A DNA stretch of 64,000 nt, from NCBI GenBank assembly GCA_024710355.1, contig JANJUX010000003.1, forward strand, positions 1 through 64,000, written 5' to 3'. Made by a program: the position numbers and the translations under genes. The stretch is from Candidatus Rifleibacteriota bacterium (GTDB lineage Bacteria; Muiribacteriota; Ozemobacteria; Ozemobacterales; Ozemobacteraceae). This document shows positions 43,298 through 52,002 of this stretch, one piece after another (the stretch's first letter is position 1; the number at the start of each line of letters is the position of its first letter). A model generated the notes under the pieces. That model was not told the origin of the DNA. It did no database searches and was given only the letters and a program-made list of their open reading frames with translations.

Positions 43298-43319
43298 GAA
43301 CCACCTTTGCAGGTGGTTC
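43298..43319 (-). terminator. Terminator/attenuator overlapping the HD-GYP ribosome-binding site
   Basis: On the minus strand GAACCACCT pairs with AGGTGGTTC (9 bp, GCAA loop), followed by TTTATTT. It terminates the M14 carboxypeptidase transcript. Its 3' arm also contains the only Shine-Dalgarno-like AAAGGTGG upstream of the HD-GYP ATG at 43290. Confidence 0.75.
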
Positions 43320-43352
43320 ATTATAACATGTTAAAAGATTAAAATAACAGAA

Positions 43353-44843
43353 TCATTTTTTTAACATCTGAACAAGTTCAGGTCTGATTGAACCGGACCT
43401 GTGTGCATCTTCGAAAAGCACGCGGTTGCGGGCGAAAGACATGGCAAGCGACGCCTGCGGAACATTCTTCACTGCTTCAAGGGCTGCACTGTTACCGTTT
43501 TTCATGTCTTCGACGACGAGAGAAGCGGCGCGCTGACTGACTTTTTCGAGCTGTTTGAGGGCTTCATTGCGCATTCCGATGTTGTTTTCGTTGCCGAACA
43601 GATTAACGATGTCGGCGATGGCTCTGAGGCTGCCGGGCAGATCGAGTGCGTTAACGATTTCTTCGCGACCATCGGGGTTAACCAGGCCATAGGTGCCGGC
43701 CTTGTCGATCAGATAAAGACAGGCTGGAACATTGAGGCCGTTGAAGGTGGCAATCTGGCTGGCGTTAGGAATAAAAGTCGTGCAGAGTTCGAAGGTGAAC
43801 GACAGCATCTTCAGTTCGCCGTAGAAATAATCGTCGCTGTCACCCATGGCCGGGTAGAGCTCAGCGCTGTTCTTGGGATCATAACCATTGAATTTGGCCA
43901 TTTCGCTGGCCATTTTCACGAAGATTTTTGAATCGGGGTTCGGGATGTTGTAGCCATAACCGAACGGATAAAGAATCAGCTCTGAATAGGTATGGAAAGA
44001 GATACTGGCCTGAAATTTTTCGCGGATGCAGAAATCGCGCATGGTTGATGATTCTGGTTCGCTGAACGGGCCGGTACCGTGATAGGTGTCAGAGCTACCT
44101 GAGTTACTGGCGCCGACATTACCCCACTGATAGCCATAGTTGCGGTTCAGATCGACACCGTAGGTGCCATTGCCGTTGTTGCGGCGGTTTTTGCGCCACA
44201 TGCGGCTCTTTTCCATGCTGTAGGTAACGCCATCGGGGTTAACCATCGGTACGATCCAGATTTCGCGGTTATCGACAAGGCGTTTGATTTCTTCATTACC
44301 TTCATATTCTTCGAGCAGCTGTTTGGCTGTAGCCATCGGCACTTCGACTGAGGGCCACTCTCTTGCATGATGAGCGCCCATCAGCAATGCTGCTGGTTCG
44401 GGTTCGTTGATTTCTGGGTTGTCGCTGATTTTGAGAGCCCAGATATCGCGACCTTCATGGCTTTTGCCGATCGATTCGAGACGGCAGATGCCGGCAAATT
44501 TTTCTTTCCATTCGTTGAGCCTTTTAACCATGGTGTCATAGGTATAATAGGCGTTGTTTTTGTTCTGAGTCTTTTTTACATTTTTTACGTATTCGTCAAG
44601 GTCTCTGACCAGGACTTTAACGGTATGACCCTTTTTGACAAAGGCGCTGATTTCGGGGCCTTCGAGAACCATTTCGGCGTAACCGCGACCAACGCTCGGG
44701 ATATCATATCCTTCAGCGGCCAGCTGGCTTATCTGTGACGGTTTTAAATTGGAAACCCGCACCAGGCTCTTTGTGTTTGCCATGGCTGCTGAAGCAAAAA
44801 ACAGGGAAATACCGCAGACAATAGAGAAAACCTTACGCCTCAT
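43353..44843 (-). CDS. Secreted M14 zinc carboxypeptidase
   Basis: A 496-residue protein with a signal peptide (MRRKVFSIVCGISLFFASAAMA). A propeptide-like region (~25-110) precedes the M14 domain. Zinc ligands lie in HHAREWPSVE (HxxE, near 158-166) and His in SFHTYSELILYPFGY. Substrate-binding VDLNRNYGYQW and catalytic Glu in SFTFELC (near 352) are present. This is the carboxypeptidase A/T-like branch. The C-terminal ~110 residues form a helical extension. It is probably an exported peptidase for nutrient peptides. Confidence 0.93.
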   Translation of the reverse strand: MRRKVFSIVCGISLFFASAAMANTKSLVRVSNLKPSQISQLAAEGYDIPSVGRGYAEMVLEGPEISAFVKKGHTVKVLVRDLDEYVKNVKKTQNKNNAYYTYDTMVKRLNEWKEKFAGICRLESIGKSHEGRDIWALKISDNPEINEPEPAALLMGAHHAREWPSVEVPMATAKQLLEEYEGNEEIKRLVDNREIWIVPMVNPDGVTYSMEKSRMWRKNRRNNGNGTYGVDLNRNYGYQWGNVGASNSGSSDTYHGTGPFSEPESSTMRDFCIREKFQASISFHTYSELILYPFGYGYNIPNPDSKIFVKMASEMAKFNGYDPKNSAELYPAMGDSDDYFYGELKMLSFTFELCTTFIPNASQIATFNGLNVPACLYLIDKAGTYGLVNPDGREEIVNALDLPGSLRAIADIVNLFGNENNIGMRNEALKQLEKVSQRAASLVVEDMKNGNSAALEAVKNVPQASLAMSFARNRVLFEDAHRSGSIRPELVQMLKK

Positions 44844-44948
44844 ACTATGATTCTCCTTGTGAAGGCGACGACGAAAGATGGAAAAATACTGAATACTATG
44901 AGAGAAATTCTACTCCCGGGTTGTACATGTGTCAAGGAAACGGCAATA

Positions 44949-44985
44949 AAAAAAGCTGTGCACAGGAAAAATGCACAGCTTTTTT
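44949..44985 (-). terminator. Terminator of the pseudopilin-LysM operon
   Basis: On the minus strand AAAAAAGCTGTGCA pairs with TGCACAGCTTTTTT across a 9-base loop, ending in a U run. It lies about 10 bases past the LysM gene stop. Confidence 0.88.
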
Positions 44986-44995
44986 AAAAATACAG

Positions 44996-45457
44996 TCAGG
45001 GTACGTTGGTTTTGATCAGTTTGTCCGGTGTGACTTTGGGGCCCTTGAGAATATTTGAGAATGAGGTATCGTTGGGATCGACCTCTTCGCCACCCCTTGA
45101 AACTGCATCAGGTGAAGTGGGTTTTTTGTCATCTTTGTTGCCGGGGGTTTTACCACCGCCACCACCACCGGCTCTGGCAATGAGAGCTTTTTTCTTGTCA
45201 GGGTCATTTTCATTGGCGATGGCCTTCATGTCATCCTTATCGGGAATGACGATCACTGTACCGTTGAGAATGGTTCTCGGGTTGTCGATGTTATTCACTT
45301 CGAGAAGAATCGGATAGAGTGTTGGGTCACCGTAGTGTTTGGCGGCGAGTTCCCAGAGGGTGTCGCCTTCACGGATGGTGTGGGTGGTGGCTGCCGCCAC
45401 CGCAGAGGCCATCAGGCCGACCAAGGCAATCGTCAGAATAGCTGAACTCTTTTTCAT
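44996..45457 (-). CDS. Secreted LysM domain protein
   Basis: A 153-residue protein with signal peptide MKKSSAILTIALVGLMASAVAAA and one LysM module (~25-72: HTIREGDTLWELAAKHYGDPTLYPILLEVN...ILNGTVIVIP). A low-complexity Gly/Lys/Asp-rich tail follows. LysM binds peptidoglycan. It is the last gene of the pseudopilin operon, overlapping the upstream pseudopilin by four bases. It may anchor the assembly to the cell wall. Confidence 0.9.
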   Translation of the reverse strand: MKKSSAILTIALVGLMASAVAAATTHTIREGDTLWELAAKHYGDPTLYPILLEVNNIDNPRTILNGTVIVIPDKDDMKAIANENDPDKKKALIARAGGGGGGKTPGNKDDKKPTSPDAVSRGGEEVDPNDTSFSNILKGPKVTPDKLIKTNVP

Positions 45458-46032
45458 GTGGTTCCTCCTGCGCCCTGGCGGGCTTTGTTCCAGAATTTTT
45501 CTTCGTCACTGAGAGAGTCGGTAAAAAACCGCGGGTACATGACGGCGCGCAATTCGATCTTGTTGCCTTTGTCATTCTGACTGCGGTTTTCCTGTTCGAG
45601 GTCACTGTCGACGACAATTTTAACGGTAATCAGCCGGCTTTTATCTTCGCCGGCCTCTTCGACTTTAAAATCGCTGACGCTGGTCATGCTTATTATGCGG
45701 GTTTTGCCACCGGCAACGCTTCTTTCAACCGAATTATCTTTAAAGGTATAAGTGACCATGCGTCTTTCGCCCTCATCGGTTATGCAGAATGCCAGGCTCT
45801 GACCTTCGATTTTCGGTTTTTCTTCATCTTTCTGCGGAATAAGGGCAAGTCTGATATCGGCTTTGAGGCGCTCAAGAATCATACTGGCGGCTCTGAGATT
45901 GGTGAGCTTCGTCTGACTTTTGAAGAACTGCGAGAAAGTGCCGGTCATGAGCTTATAGGCGACGGTAGATACCATCGAGATGACGGCCAGCATGACCATT
46001 ATTTCTATCAGGGTGAAGGCTTTTCTTTTCAT
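45454..46032 (-). CDS. Pseudopilin with type IV prepilin leader (GspJ-like)
   Basis: A 192-residue protein beginning MKRKAFTLIEIMVMLAVISMVSTVAYKLM. The prepilin peptidase site is KA|FTLIE with Glu5, followed by the hydrophobic helix. The LERLKADIRLAL segment resembles GspJ/PulJ minor pseudopilins. It lies one base after another pseudopilin gene. Likely part of a type II secretion or type IV pilus-like machine. Confidence 0.85.
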   Translation of the reverse strand: MKRKAFTLIEIMVMLAVISMVSTVAYKLMTGTFSQFFKSQTKLTNLRAASMILERLKADIRLALIPQKDEEKPKIEGQSLAFCITDEGERRMVTYTFKDNSVERSVAGGKTRIISMTSVSDFKVEEAGEDKSRLITVKIVVDSDLEQENRSQNDKGNKIELRAVMYPRFFTDSLSDEEKFWNKARQGAGGTT

Positions 46033-46033
46033 G

Positions 46034-46531
46034 TTACTCGACCACCATCGAAAAGAGAGTTACGTCATCGTTACCAGCTCCGGTGGTGCGCGGAAAAGTC
46101 ACAGTCACCGAGATCAGATAATTTGGAACCGAGCGACGCTGGTGAATAAGGTCGCTGAGCCAGCCGACCAGGCCAAGAGGACCGCGGGTATCGCGACCTT
46201 TGAACCTGGTAAGTTCAAGCCGGCGCGCGAATGGTTTTTCGGTTGGCGGTGGTGCGGTAAGGCCAATTTTTTCAAAAAAGGCCTTGATTTCTGAATCGTT
46301 GTTGAGCTTGATTTTGTCTGACTTGCCACCGGCCTGTTCGATCTGGTAAAAGCGCAGATCGCGAACAAAATTAACCAGATCCGAGGCATAATTGGTGCCG
46401 GTGACTTCGTAAACATTGTTTACAGTGCCCTGGCTGCCAAAGCGGAAAAGATTGTAAATCGGCAGAAAAGCGAAGCTGAGAAAAATCAGCGCAATCATTA
46501 CTTCTACCAGTGAAAATGCCTTTTTCTGCAT
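46034..46531 (-). CDS. Pseudopilin with type IV prepilin leader (GspI/PilV-like)
   Basis: A 165-residue protein beginning MQKKAFSLVEVMIALIFLSFAFLPIYNLF. This is a classic prepilin leader (KA|FSLVE) and N-terminal helix. The rest is a small globular domain. Order and size suggest a minor pseudopilin. It follows the anti-sigma gene by two bases. Confidence 0.85.
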   Translation of the reverse strand: MQKKAFSLVEVMIALIFLSFAFLPIYNLFRFGSQGTVNNVYEVTGTNYASDLVNFVRDLRFYQIEQAGGKSDKIKLNNDSEIKAFFEKIGLTAPPPTEKPFARRLELTRFKGRDTRGPLGLVGWLSDLIHQRRSVPNYLISVTVTFPRTTGAGNDDVTLFSMVVE

Positions 46532-46533
46532 GT

Positions 46534-47475
46534 TTACCTGCCGTCGCCAAGAGGTTCTTCGGTGAATGGGTTGGTGATATGGTCAACCGCATCTACCGGC
46601 TCTACGACATCGTCGGCGGTTGCCGACGATGCAGCAGCAGTTTCAGAAGCAGAGGCCGGCGTTGTGTCGACCGGGTTGTCGATTATAACGACTGCGGAAG
46701 CAACCGGTTCTTCGACGACTATAGCGGTAGTGGCAGCCATATGCGCCGGTTCAACGGCGACGGCGGCATTGTCGGTCGAAATGGTCTGGCTGGCAGAAAC
46801 GGCTTTCGGAGAGCTTCGGAAGTTAACCATTCCGGCAGAAAGCTCGACCTTTTCGCCGTTAACCATTATCTGCAGGCCTTCGCCATTTACCAGGTCAAGT
46901 TCGATATCGGCCTCTTCAAATGTCGGAACGGCATTTTCGAATTTTACAGTGGCAATGCCCTGCATGCGGAATTCAGTCGGTGCCTGGTGGCGAGCGACGA
47001 AGAGAAAGTCGCCATTGAGCTGGTGGGCGCAGCAGGAGCTCAGGGGAAATACCCGATCAGCGGCCACGCTCATGCCATCAACGGTTGCACCGGTGTTGAG
47101 AGCCTGGAAGCTTATGCTGTCGACTGTTCCGTGATATTTGCGTTCCGCCGGAATCATCATGATGGCGGCCAGCAGAATCAGGCCAATGGCCAGAGCTGGC
47201 AGCAGAATTCTCTGCCAGAAAGGTTTCTTTACGGGGGCGGCTTCGACCACGGGATTGCTGCGAATCTGGTTCATTATGCGCTCGTTCACCCGATGTCGGG
47301 TAAACACGTTGTTAACGCCTTCGCGCAGCAGGTTGTCGTCTTCAGACATGCCGCTGACTTCACGGGCGCATGTCTGGCAGGTTTTAAGATGGGCAGCGAT
47401 TTCGGCGAGCTCGGACTTATCGAGTTCACCGTCTGCGAATGTCATCAATATTTCTTTTTCAGGACATTTCTTCAT
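46534..47475 (-). CDS. Membrane anti-sigma factor with zf-HC2 domain
   Basis: A 313-residue protein. An N-terminal zf-HC2 motif (DKSELAEIAAHLKTCQTC, His-x3-Cys-x2-Cys) and a transmembrane segment (RILLPALAIGLILLAAIMM, ~93-111) are followed by a periplasmic FecR-like strand-rich domain (~115-230). The Ala/Thr/Val-rich tail (~230-313) has low complexity. The preferred ATG at 47475 overlaps the upstream sigma gene by 17 bases. A GTG at 47505 is possible. Confidence 0.85.
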   Translation of the reverse strand: MKKCPEKEILMTFADGELDKSELAEIAAHLKTCQTCAREVSGMSEDDNLLREGVNNVFTRHRVNERIMNQIRSNPVVEAAPVKKPFWQRILLPALAIGLILLAAIMMIPAERKYHGTVDSISFQALNTGATVDGMSVAADRVFPLSSCCAHQLNGDFLFVARHQAPTEFRMQGIATVKFENAVPTFEEADIELDLVNGEGLQIMVNGEKVELSAGMVNFRSSPKAVSASQTISTDNAAVAVEPAHMAATTAIVVEEPVASAVVIIDNPVDTTPASASETAAASSATADDVVEPVDAVDHITNPFTEEPLGDGR

Positions 47476-48034
47476 AGGTTTCTCTCTTCTCCCGGAGGAC
47501 GCCACGAGCTTTGAAAATTCTGTTTTTTACCGTTTGCAACGGCAGATTCAGAATTTCGGCGATCTCCTGGTATGGGAGTTCGTTTACAACCCTTAACAGA
47601 AACGGGGTTCGCAGGTCTTCTGACAACTCATGGATCATGTTCACGATCTGTCGAAATCTTTCACGCCTGATAATAATTTCGGGTGGATGGGCGTTTGTCT
47701 CCTTTAAGCTGTCAGAAAGCAGAACATCGGTCACCAGATCGGTCGAGGCAATGTTTCGGCCAGCTTTTCTTCGCGAATCGATGAGCAGATTACGGGAAAT
47801 CGTTACCAGCCAGCCGGCAAATTTTCTTTCGCAGTCATAAGAGGCAAGATGCCGGAAAGCCTTAACGAAGGTATCCTGAACAATGTCTTCGACCTCCTGA
47901 ATATCGTTCAATCGTGACAACAGATAGCTGAAAACCAGTTTTTCGTAACGTTCGACCAGCTCTGAGAAATATTCGATTTCGCCGGTCAGTACCTTCTTTA
48001 CCAGCTCGATATCGCTCACTTCATGCTTGTTCAT
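47459..48034 (-). CDS. ECF RNA polymerase sigma factor
   Basis: A 191-residue ECF sigma. Region 2 contains EVEDIVQDTFVKAFRHLASYDCERKFAGWLVTISRNLLID. Region 4 contains DLRTPFLLRVVNELPYQEIAEILNLPLQTVKNRIFKARGVLR. It is paired with an anti-sigma gene and embedded between pseudopilin-type genes, so it may control this secretion/pilus cluster. Confidence 0.93.
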   Translation of the reverse strand: MNKHEVSDIELVKKVLTGEIEYFSELVERYEKLVFSYLLSRLNDIQEVEDIVQDTFVKAFRHLASYDCERKFAGWLVTISRNLLIDSRRKAGRNIASTDLVTDVLLSDSLKETNAHPPEIIIRRERFRQIVNMIHELSEDLRTPFLLRVVNELPYQEIAEILNLPLQTVKNRIFKARGVLREKRETYEEMS

Positions 48035-48066
48035 TCAATTAATACCGACATCTTTGCAAAAAGTTT

Positions 48067-50343
48067 TTATTCTTCTGTAATTATTTCAAGATCGCGCGGG
48101 CCCATCGCCAGGCCGTAAAAGTCAGGTGTAGACATATCTCTGCCGCCCGAGATCTCTGCCGGGTCAAAGCCCCATTCGATTACACAGCCATTTTTAACCA
48201 GGTCTTCAATGTTGTCGCTGGCAATGCCACCGACGATGTGCATGGGTTTGCCGATATTAACACGGCCATTCCCATTGTTGACGCTGACAAAGAAGCCATG
48301 AATCTGTGGCAATGGGCCAGACCCTGATTTGCCGGCTGAAATGGTGATGCCCTTGTCGGAGACTATTGTGAGGTAGCCGAACGCATCAGGGTTATCGGGA
48401 GTGGTTGTGGCATAGGGATTGATTATCGGTGCCTGAATATCGACTTTGCCTGAGCAGAGAATAACGCCGCCTTTGGCCACTTCGACCGGCTCGTCAATAA
48501 CCAGATCACCGTCGAAACTGACAATCTGATTAAGATACAGCAGTTTTTTGCCTTTTTCCTCGATGATAAAATGGTTGTTGAAAAAATCCGATTTGCTCAG
48601 ATAGGTGGGCTTGCCCTCTTCACCGGGAATGGCGTAGCTGACCCGGTCTTTGAGATAGCCGTCGCCGGGTTCGAGTTGCCTGATGTTGCCGTTGTAGTAA
48701 ATCTCTTTGTCGTTTTTGAATTCGTAATCGGGCTTGCAGATAGCTTCGGGCCCGGCATCGATATAGCCATTTTTCGGGACGACATCGGCCCAGGGTCGGT
48801 CAGGCCCACCCGGGTCGCAGATATTATGCAGGCCGGTAATGTATGGTTCCCAGTCGCGAATTTCGGGGTCAAGGCCGCAAAGTGGCGGGGTCTGATCGGT
48901 CAGGCCTATCTGATATTCAGTTGCCTTGACCTTGCCATTGAAGACGCTGATAAAGTTTTGAATAAAGCTTTCGTCGGGAGTCTGACCCGGTAGATCCTTG
49001 TACCATTCATAGATTTCTTCGCCGACAAAACTCTCGACCGAAGAGTTGTTGGTGAAGGCACGCATCGGGTACACCCTGGCAGATTCGCTGAAATAGAAAG
49101 CAAAGGTGCGCGCAAAGCGGCGTTTGATTTTCCCGAAGACGAGAGTTGGCGTGCACATGGCCGGAGTACCGAAAAGATGCATCGAGTTGCCGCGGTTGAT
49201 ATCTTCGTTGATGCGGGCTTTGTACATATTGACGGCGGTTTTGAAGAGGTAGTTGTCTCTGAACGGGATTTCCCAGAGGCCGCGGTAGTAGCCGTAATCT
49301 ACGAAGGCAAGCATGACACGGCCGGCATCGGGTGGCATTTCGTTGCCAGGAATATTGGCATTCAGCCACTTTGACCAGTCTTTGAGGATCAGCCAGCCGG
49401 CAGAATTCGGGTTAAAATAAAAGTGAAAATATTCGCCGAAGGCGTTTTCGAGAATATCATCGTGGCTGCCGGTGAGAACGTTCAGAATCAGGTTGCCATC
49501 GTCGCCCTTCGAATCTTTCTGCTGACCGCGCCCGCCCAGGTAGATCCAGCCGTTTTTGACGAACGACGGGGTACCGCTTTTGACGATGTTGTCGGCGCGG
49601 TTGAAGCGGAAGTCGAGACCCTCGATGCCTTCTTTCTTTTTGCGGATCAGCCGGTTGAGGCAGACCATCGGCCGGTTGGAATTGCTGAGCTTGCCGTCAT
49701 CTTTAACGAAGGTCTGGTTGGCCAGATCTTTATCGATCGTGGCGCCGCGATGCGAAAACAGGGTGAAGCGATAGAACGGTGGCGCCAGCAGTCGTGTGAG
49801 CAGAAACTCTTTGCGTACCCGGCACACTTTAGAAACCCCGAGATGGGAAACGGTAATGGTGAATTCGATGTGCCCCTTGCGTTCGTAGGGACTGTTGCTC
49901 ATTCCGGCAATCGGCGCCTTGAAGGGGAATTTTTTGCCGAGATCGGCGACGTAGCTGATGGTGAAGTCGATTTCGCCGCGGTCGCCCCACTCGCTTTTGA
50001 AGCGGGTCATAATCTCTTTGAGAACGTCGAGACTTTTTATGACTTTGGTATAGTCGACGCTTGCCTGCGGCCCGGTTTTGTCAGAAAATGCCGCCTGCAC
50101 GATTTTAAGACCATATTCGGGGTCACGCGTTTCAAAGTCTTTCTGCAGTTTGCGAACCGCAAGGCGCCCCACCGCCGAGGCAATCTGGTAAAGGCGTTCA
50201 TTGACCGAGACCCGGTTGGTAACAGCACTTTCGTGGCGCACGCGATTGACGAGTGAAATAAAGATGATCATTGAAAAAACGAGCACGCCGCCAACGATCA
50301 CTACCAGCATGCCGCGTCTTGAATTTGAAAAGCCTCTGCTCAT
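48067..50343 (-). CDS. Large PilX/GspK-like envelope protein with C-terminal beta-helix
   Basis: A 758-residue protein. The N-terminus SRRGMLVVIVGGVLVFSMIIFISLVNRVRHES resembles PilX/GspK minor pilins, whose RGxxLVxxL helix embeds in the membrane. The large middle region (~100-560) is unrecognised. The C-terminus (~600-740) has repeated short strands (NQIVSFDGDLVIDEPVEVAKGGVILCSG) like a bactofilin or right-handed beta-helix domain. Length is far above usual PilX (~200) or GspK (~330). It overlaps the TPR gene by four bases and lies 32 bases before the ECF gene. Confidence 0.65.
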   Translation of the reverse strand: MSRGFSNSRRGMLVVIVGGVLVFSMIIFISLVNRVRHESAVTNRVSVNERLYQIASAVGRLAVRKLQKDFETRDPEYGLKIVQAAFSDKTGPQASVDYTKVIKSLDVLKEIMTRFKSEWGDRGEIDFTISYVADLGKKFPFKAPIAGMSNSPYERKGHIEFTITVSHLGVSKVCRVRKEFLLTRLLAPPFYRFTLFSHRGATIDKDLANQTFVKDDGKLSNSNRPMVCLNRLIRKKKEGIEGLDFRFNRADNIVKSGTPSFVKNGWIYLGGRGQQKDSKGDDGNLILNVLTGSHDDILENAFGEYFHFYFNPNSAGWLILKDWSKWLNANIPGNEMPPDAGRVMLAFVDYGYYRGLWEIPFRDNYLFKTAVNMYKARINEDINRGNSMHLFGTPAMCTPTLVFGKIKRRFARTFAFYFSESARVYPMRAFTNNSSVESFVGEEIYEWYKDLPGQTPDESFIQNFISVFNGKVKATEYQIGLTDQTPPLCGLDPEIRDWEPYITGLHNICDPGGPDRPWADVVPKNGYIDAGPEAICKPDYEFKNDKEIYYNGNIRQLEPGDGYLKDRVSYAIPGEEGKPTYLSKSDFFNNHFIIEEKGKKLLYLNQIVSFDGDLVIDEPVEVAKGGVILCSGKVDIQAPIINPYATTTPDNPDAFGYLTIVSDKGITISAGKSGSGPLPQIHGFFVSVNNGNGRVNIGKPMHIVGGIASDNIEDLVKNGCVIEWGFDPAEISGGRDMSTPDFYGLAMGPRDLEIITEE

Positions 50344-51170
50344 CTGCGCCCAACCTTGTTCAGAAGTTCAGCGGCCCGTTGGTCGGCAGGATTCAGGTCG
50401 AGAATGCGGCCAAGAAAGCTGCGGGCTTTCTCGGGCTCGCCATTGTTCATGGCGCAACTGGCAGCCTGAAGGAGAACCTGGCGGTTGAACGGAAAAAATT
50501 CAAGCGCCTTTTCGAACCACATCGAAGCCTTGCCGAACTGGCGGGTCTTCGCGAGAATGGTGCCGCAGACTACCATGGCAGTGGCGCTGTCACGGCTGGC
50601 CGGAAAGTTTTCAATCAGGGTTGTCAGGCAGGTAAGCGCTTCTTCCGGGCGTTTGAGGGCGACGAGGCACTGCCCCTTTTCAAGCATGGCATTGGTATCG
50701 CCGGGATCGATGGCGATGGCCCGGTCATAAAGGTCGAGAGCTGTGGCAAAATCGCCTTTGAGTCTGTAGGCATCGGCCATATCGTTCTGGGCATTGTTGT
50801 CTGAGGCATTCAGACGCAGGGCTTCGGCATACAGTTCGATTGCCCGGTCGAGATTGCCGGCGTCAAACCAGGCATCGGCAAGCCAGTTGGCCAGGAGACT
50901 GCATTCTGGGTTTTTCTGCCAGGATTTTTCGAGGTGCGTCAGCGATTGTTCGTGGTTACCCTTGCGGGCATACGACATGCCAAGGCCGGCATGGGCTTCG
51001 GCACTGTCTGGCGAATGAACCAGGGCATTGAGGTAGTGTTCAATAGCGGCGTCGATATCGCCTTTTTCATAAAAGGCAATACCGAGTGCAACCTCCGCAC
51101 TGATTTTATTCTGGCCTTTCTTAAGGCACTGGGAGGCTCTCTTGATGATTTGATCGCTTGTTAATCCCAT
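50340..51170 (-). CDS. TPR repeat protein
   Basis: A 276-residue protein of about seven TPR units, for example AEVALGIAFYEKGDIDAAIEHYLNALVHSPDS, AHAGLGMSYARKGNHEQSLTHLEKSW and MLEKGQCLVALKRPEEALTCLTTLIENFP. There is no signal peptide, so it is cytoplasmic. It heads the operon with the PilX-like, sigma, anti-sigma and pseudopilin genes and may act as an assembly scaffold. Confidence 0.88.
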   Translation of the reverse strand: MGLTSDQIIKRASQCLKKGQNKISAEVALGIAFYEKGDIDAAIEHYLNALVHSPDSAEAHAGLGMSYARKGNHEQSLTHLEKSWQKNPECSLLANWLADAWFDAGNLDRAIELYAEALRLNASDNNAQNDMADAYRLKGDFATALDLYDRAIAIDPGDTNAMLEKGQCLVALKRPEEALTCLTTLIENFPASRDSATAMVVCGTILAKTRQFGKASMWFEKALEFFPFNRQVLLQAASCAMNNGEPEKARSFLGRILDLNPADQRAAELLNKVGRR

Positions 51171-51330
51171 GGTCGGTATTATAGCAGTAAAATTTTGAGC
51201 TGACAGCAGATATTTTACTCTATTCAGGCAAAAAAGTTTTGAGATTTATCTTTTTCTTTATCCCGGGTTGTATGGACACGGCCGGCAGAATAATGCTAAT
51301 ATCTGCTTAAATTCAGCCCGGAGACGTAAA

Positions 51331-51999
51331 ATGAAAACAATTAAAACATTCATGGCGATTTTTATCTGCATGCTGGGCGCAGTTCTGCTCGTCAGTGGCT
51401 GTGGCGGCGGCGGTGGCGGCGATACAGACGGGGCCAATATCAGACCCACCATGTGCCCCGGCATTGTTTCCGAATCTGCAAGTGAAAAAAAAGTGGTTTT
51501 TATTTCGGTCAACCAACCCGGCATTTACGGTTACCTCAAAGACAGTAATGGTACAACAGTTCTCAATTCAGAGCTCAGAAACAACAGTCTTGCTAATACC
51601 AGCGAAAGAATGGTTGAAGTTAGCTTATCCGGGAATTACACATTCGTTTACCGAGTTAATTCTGAGGAATTTGAAACTACGGCAATGATTGACTGGACCA
51701 TTCTGCCTAAACTTCGTAGCACTCCTGTGCCAGAATGGCGTTCCGATAACAGAACTCTCACAGTCACGCATTCTGGCCTGGACAACAGTGCTTATGCAAA
51801 CTTTTATCTGCAACTGTATCACGCTGCCATGTCGAATTCGATGTATTACCAGACTTCTGCTTCACAGGGGAACAGCCCCCTGACAGCGAGAGTGACTTCT
51901 TCCGGTGACTATGTGACTGTATATGTCGCTGACATCATCGAAGGCGACCAGCTCAAAGGTACCCTGCGCTACAACTTCGGCAGCATCCCGATGTATTGA
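51331..51999 (+). CDS. Lipoprotein of unknown function
   Basis: A 222-residue protein. The signal sequence ends in lipobox LVSG|C, followed by a GGGGGG run, typical of outer-membrane or periplasmic lipoproteins. The mature part is strand-rich (GIYGYLKDSNGTTVLN, SLSGNYTFVYRVNSEEF), like an Ig-type fold. No family recognised. ATG 51331 follows GGAG by about eight bases. The frame extends to 51268 without support. Confidence 0.8.
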   Translation: MKTIKTFMAIFICMLGAVLLVSGCGGGGGGDTDGANIRPTMCPGIVSESASEKKVVFISVNQPGIYGYLKDSNGTTVLNSELRNNSLANTSERMVEVSLSGNYTFVYRVNSEEFETTAMIDWTILPKLRSTPVPEWRSDNRTLTVTHSGLDNSAYANFYLQLYHAAMSNSMYYQTSASQGNSPLTARVTSSGDYVTVYVADIIEGDQLKGTLRYNFGSIPMY

Positions 52000-52002
52000 T
52001 TT

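Noticed and set aside
46510..47514. 334-codon plus-strand open frame opposite the anti-sigma gene
   Set aside because: The minus-strand gene has a zf-HC2 motif, TM segment and overlap with its sigma gene. The plus frame looks compositionally random.
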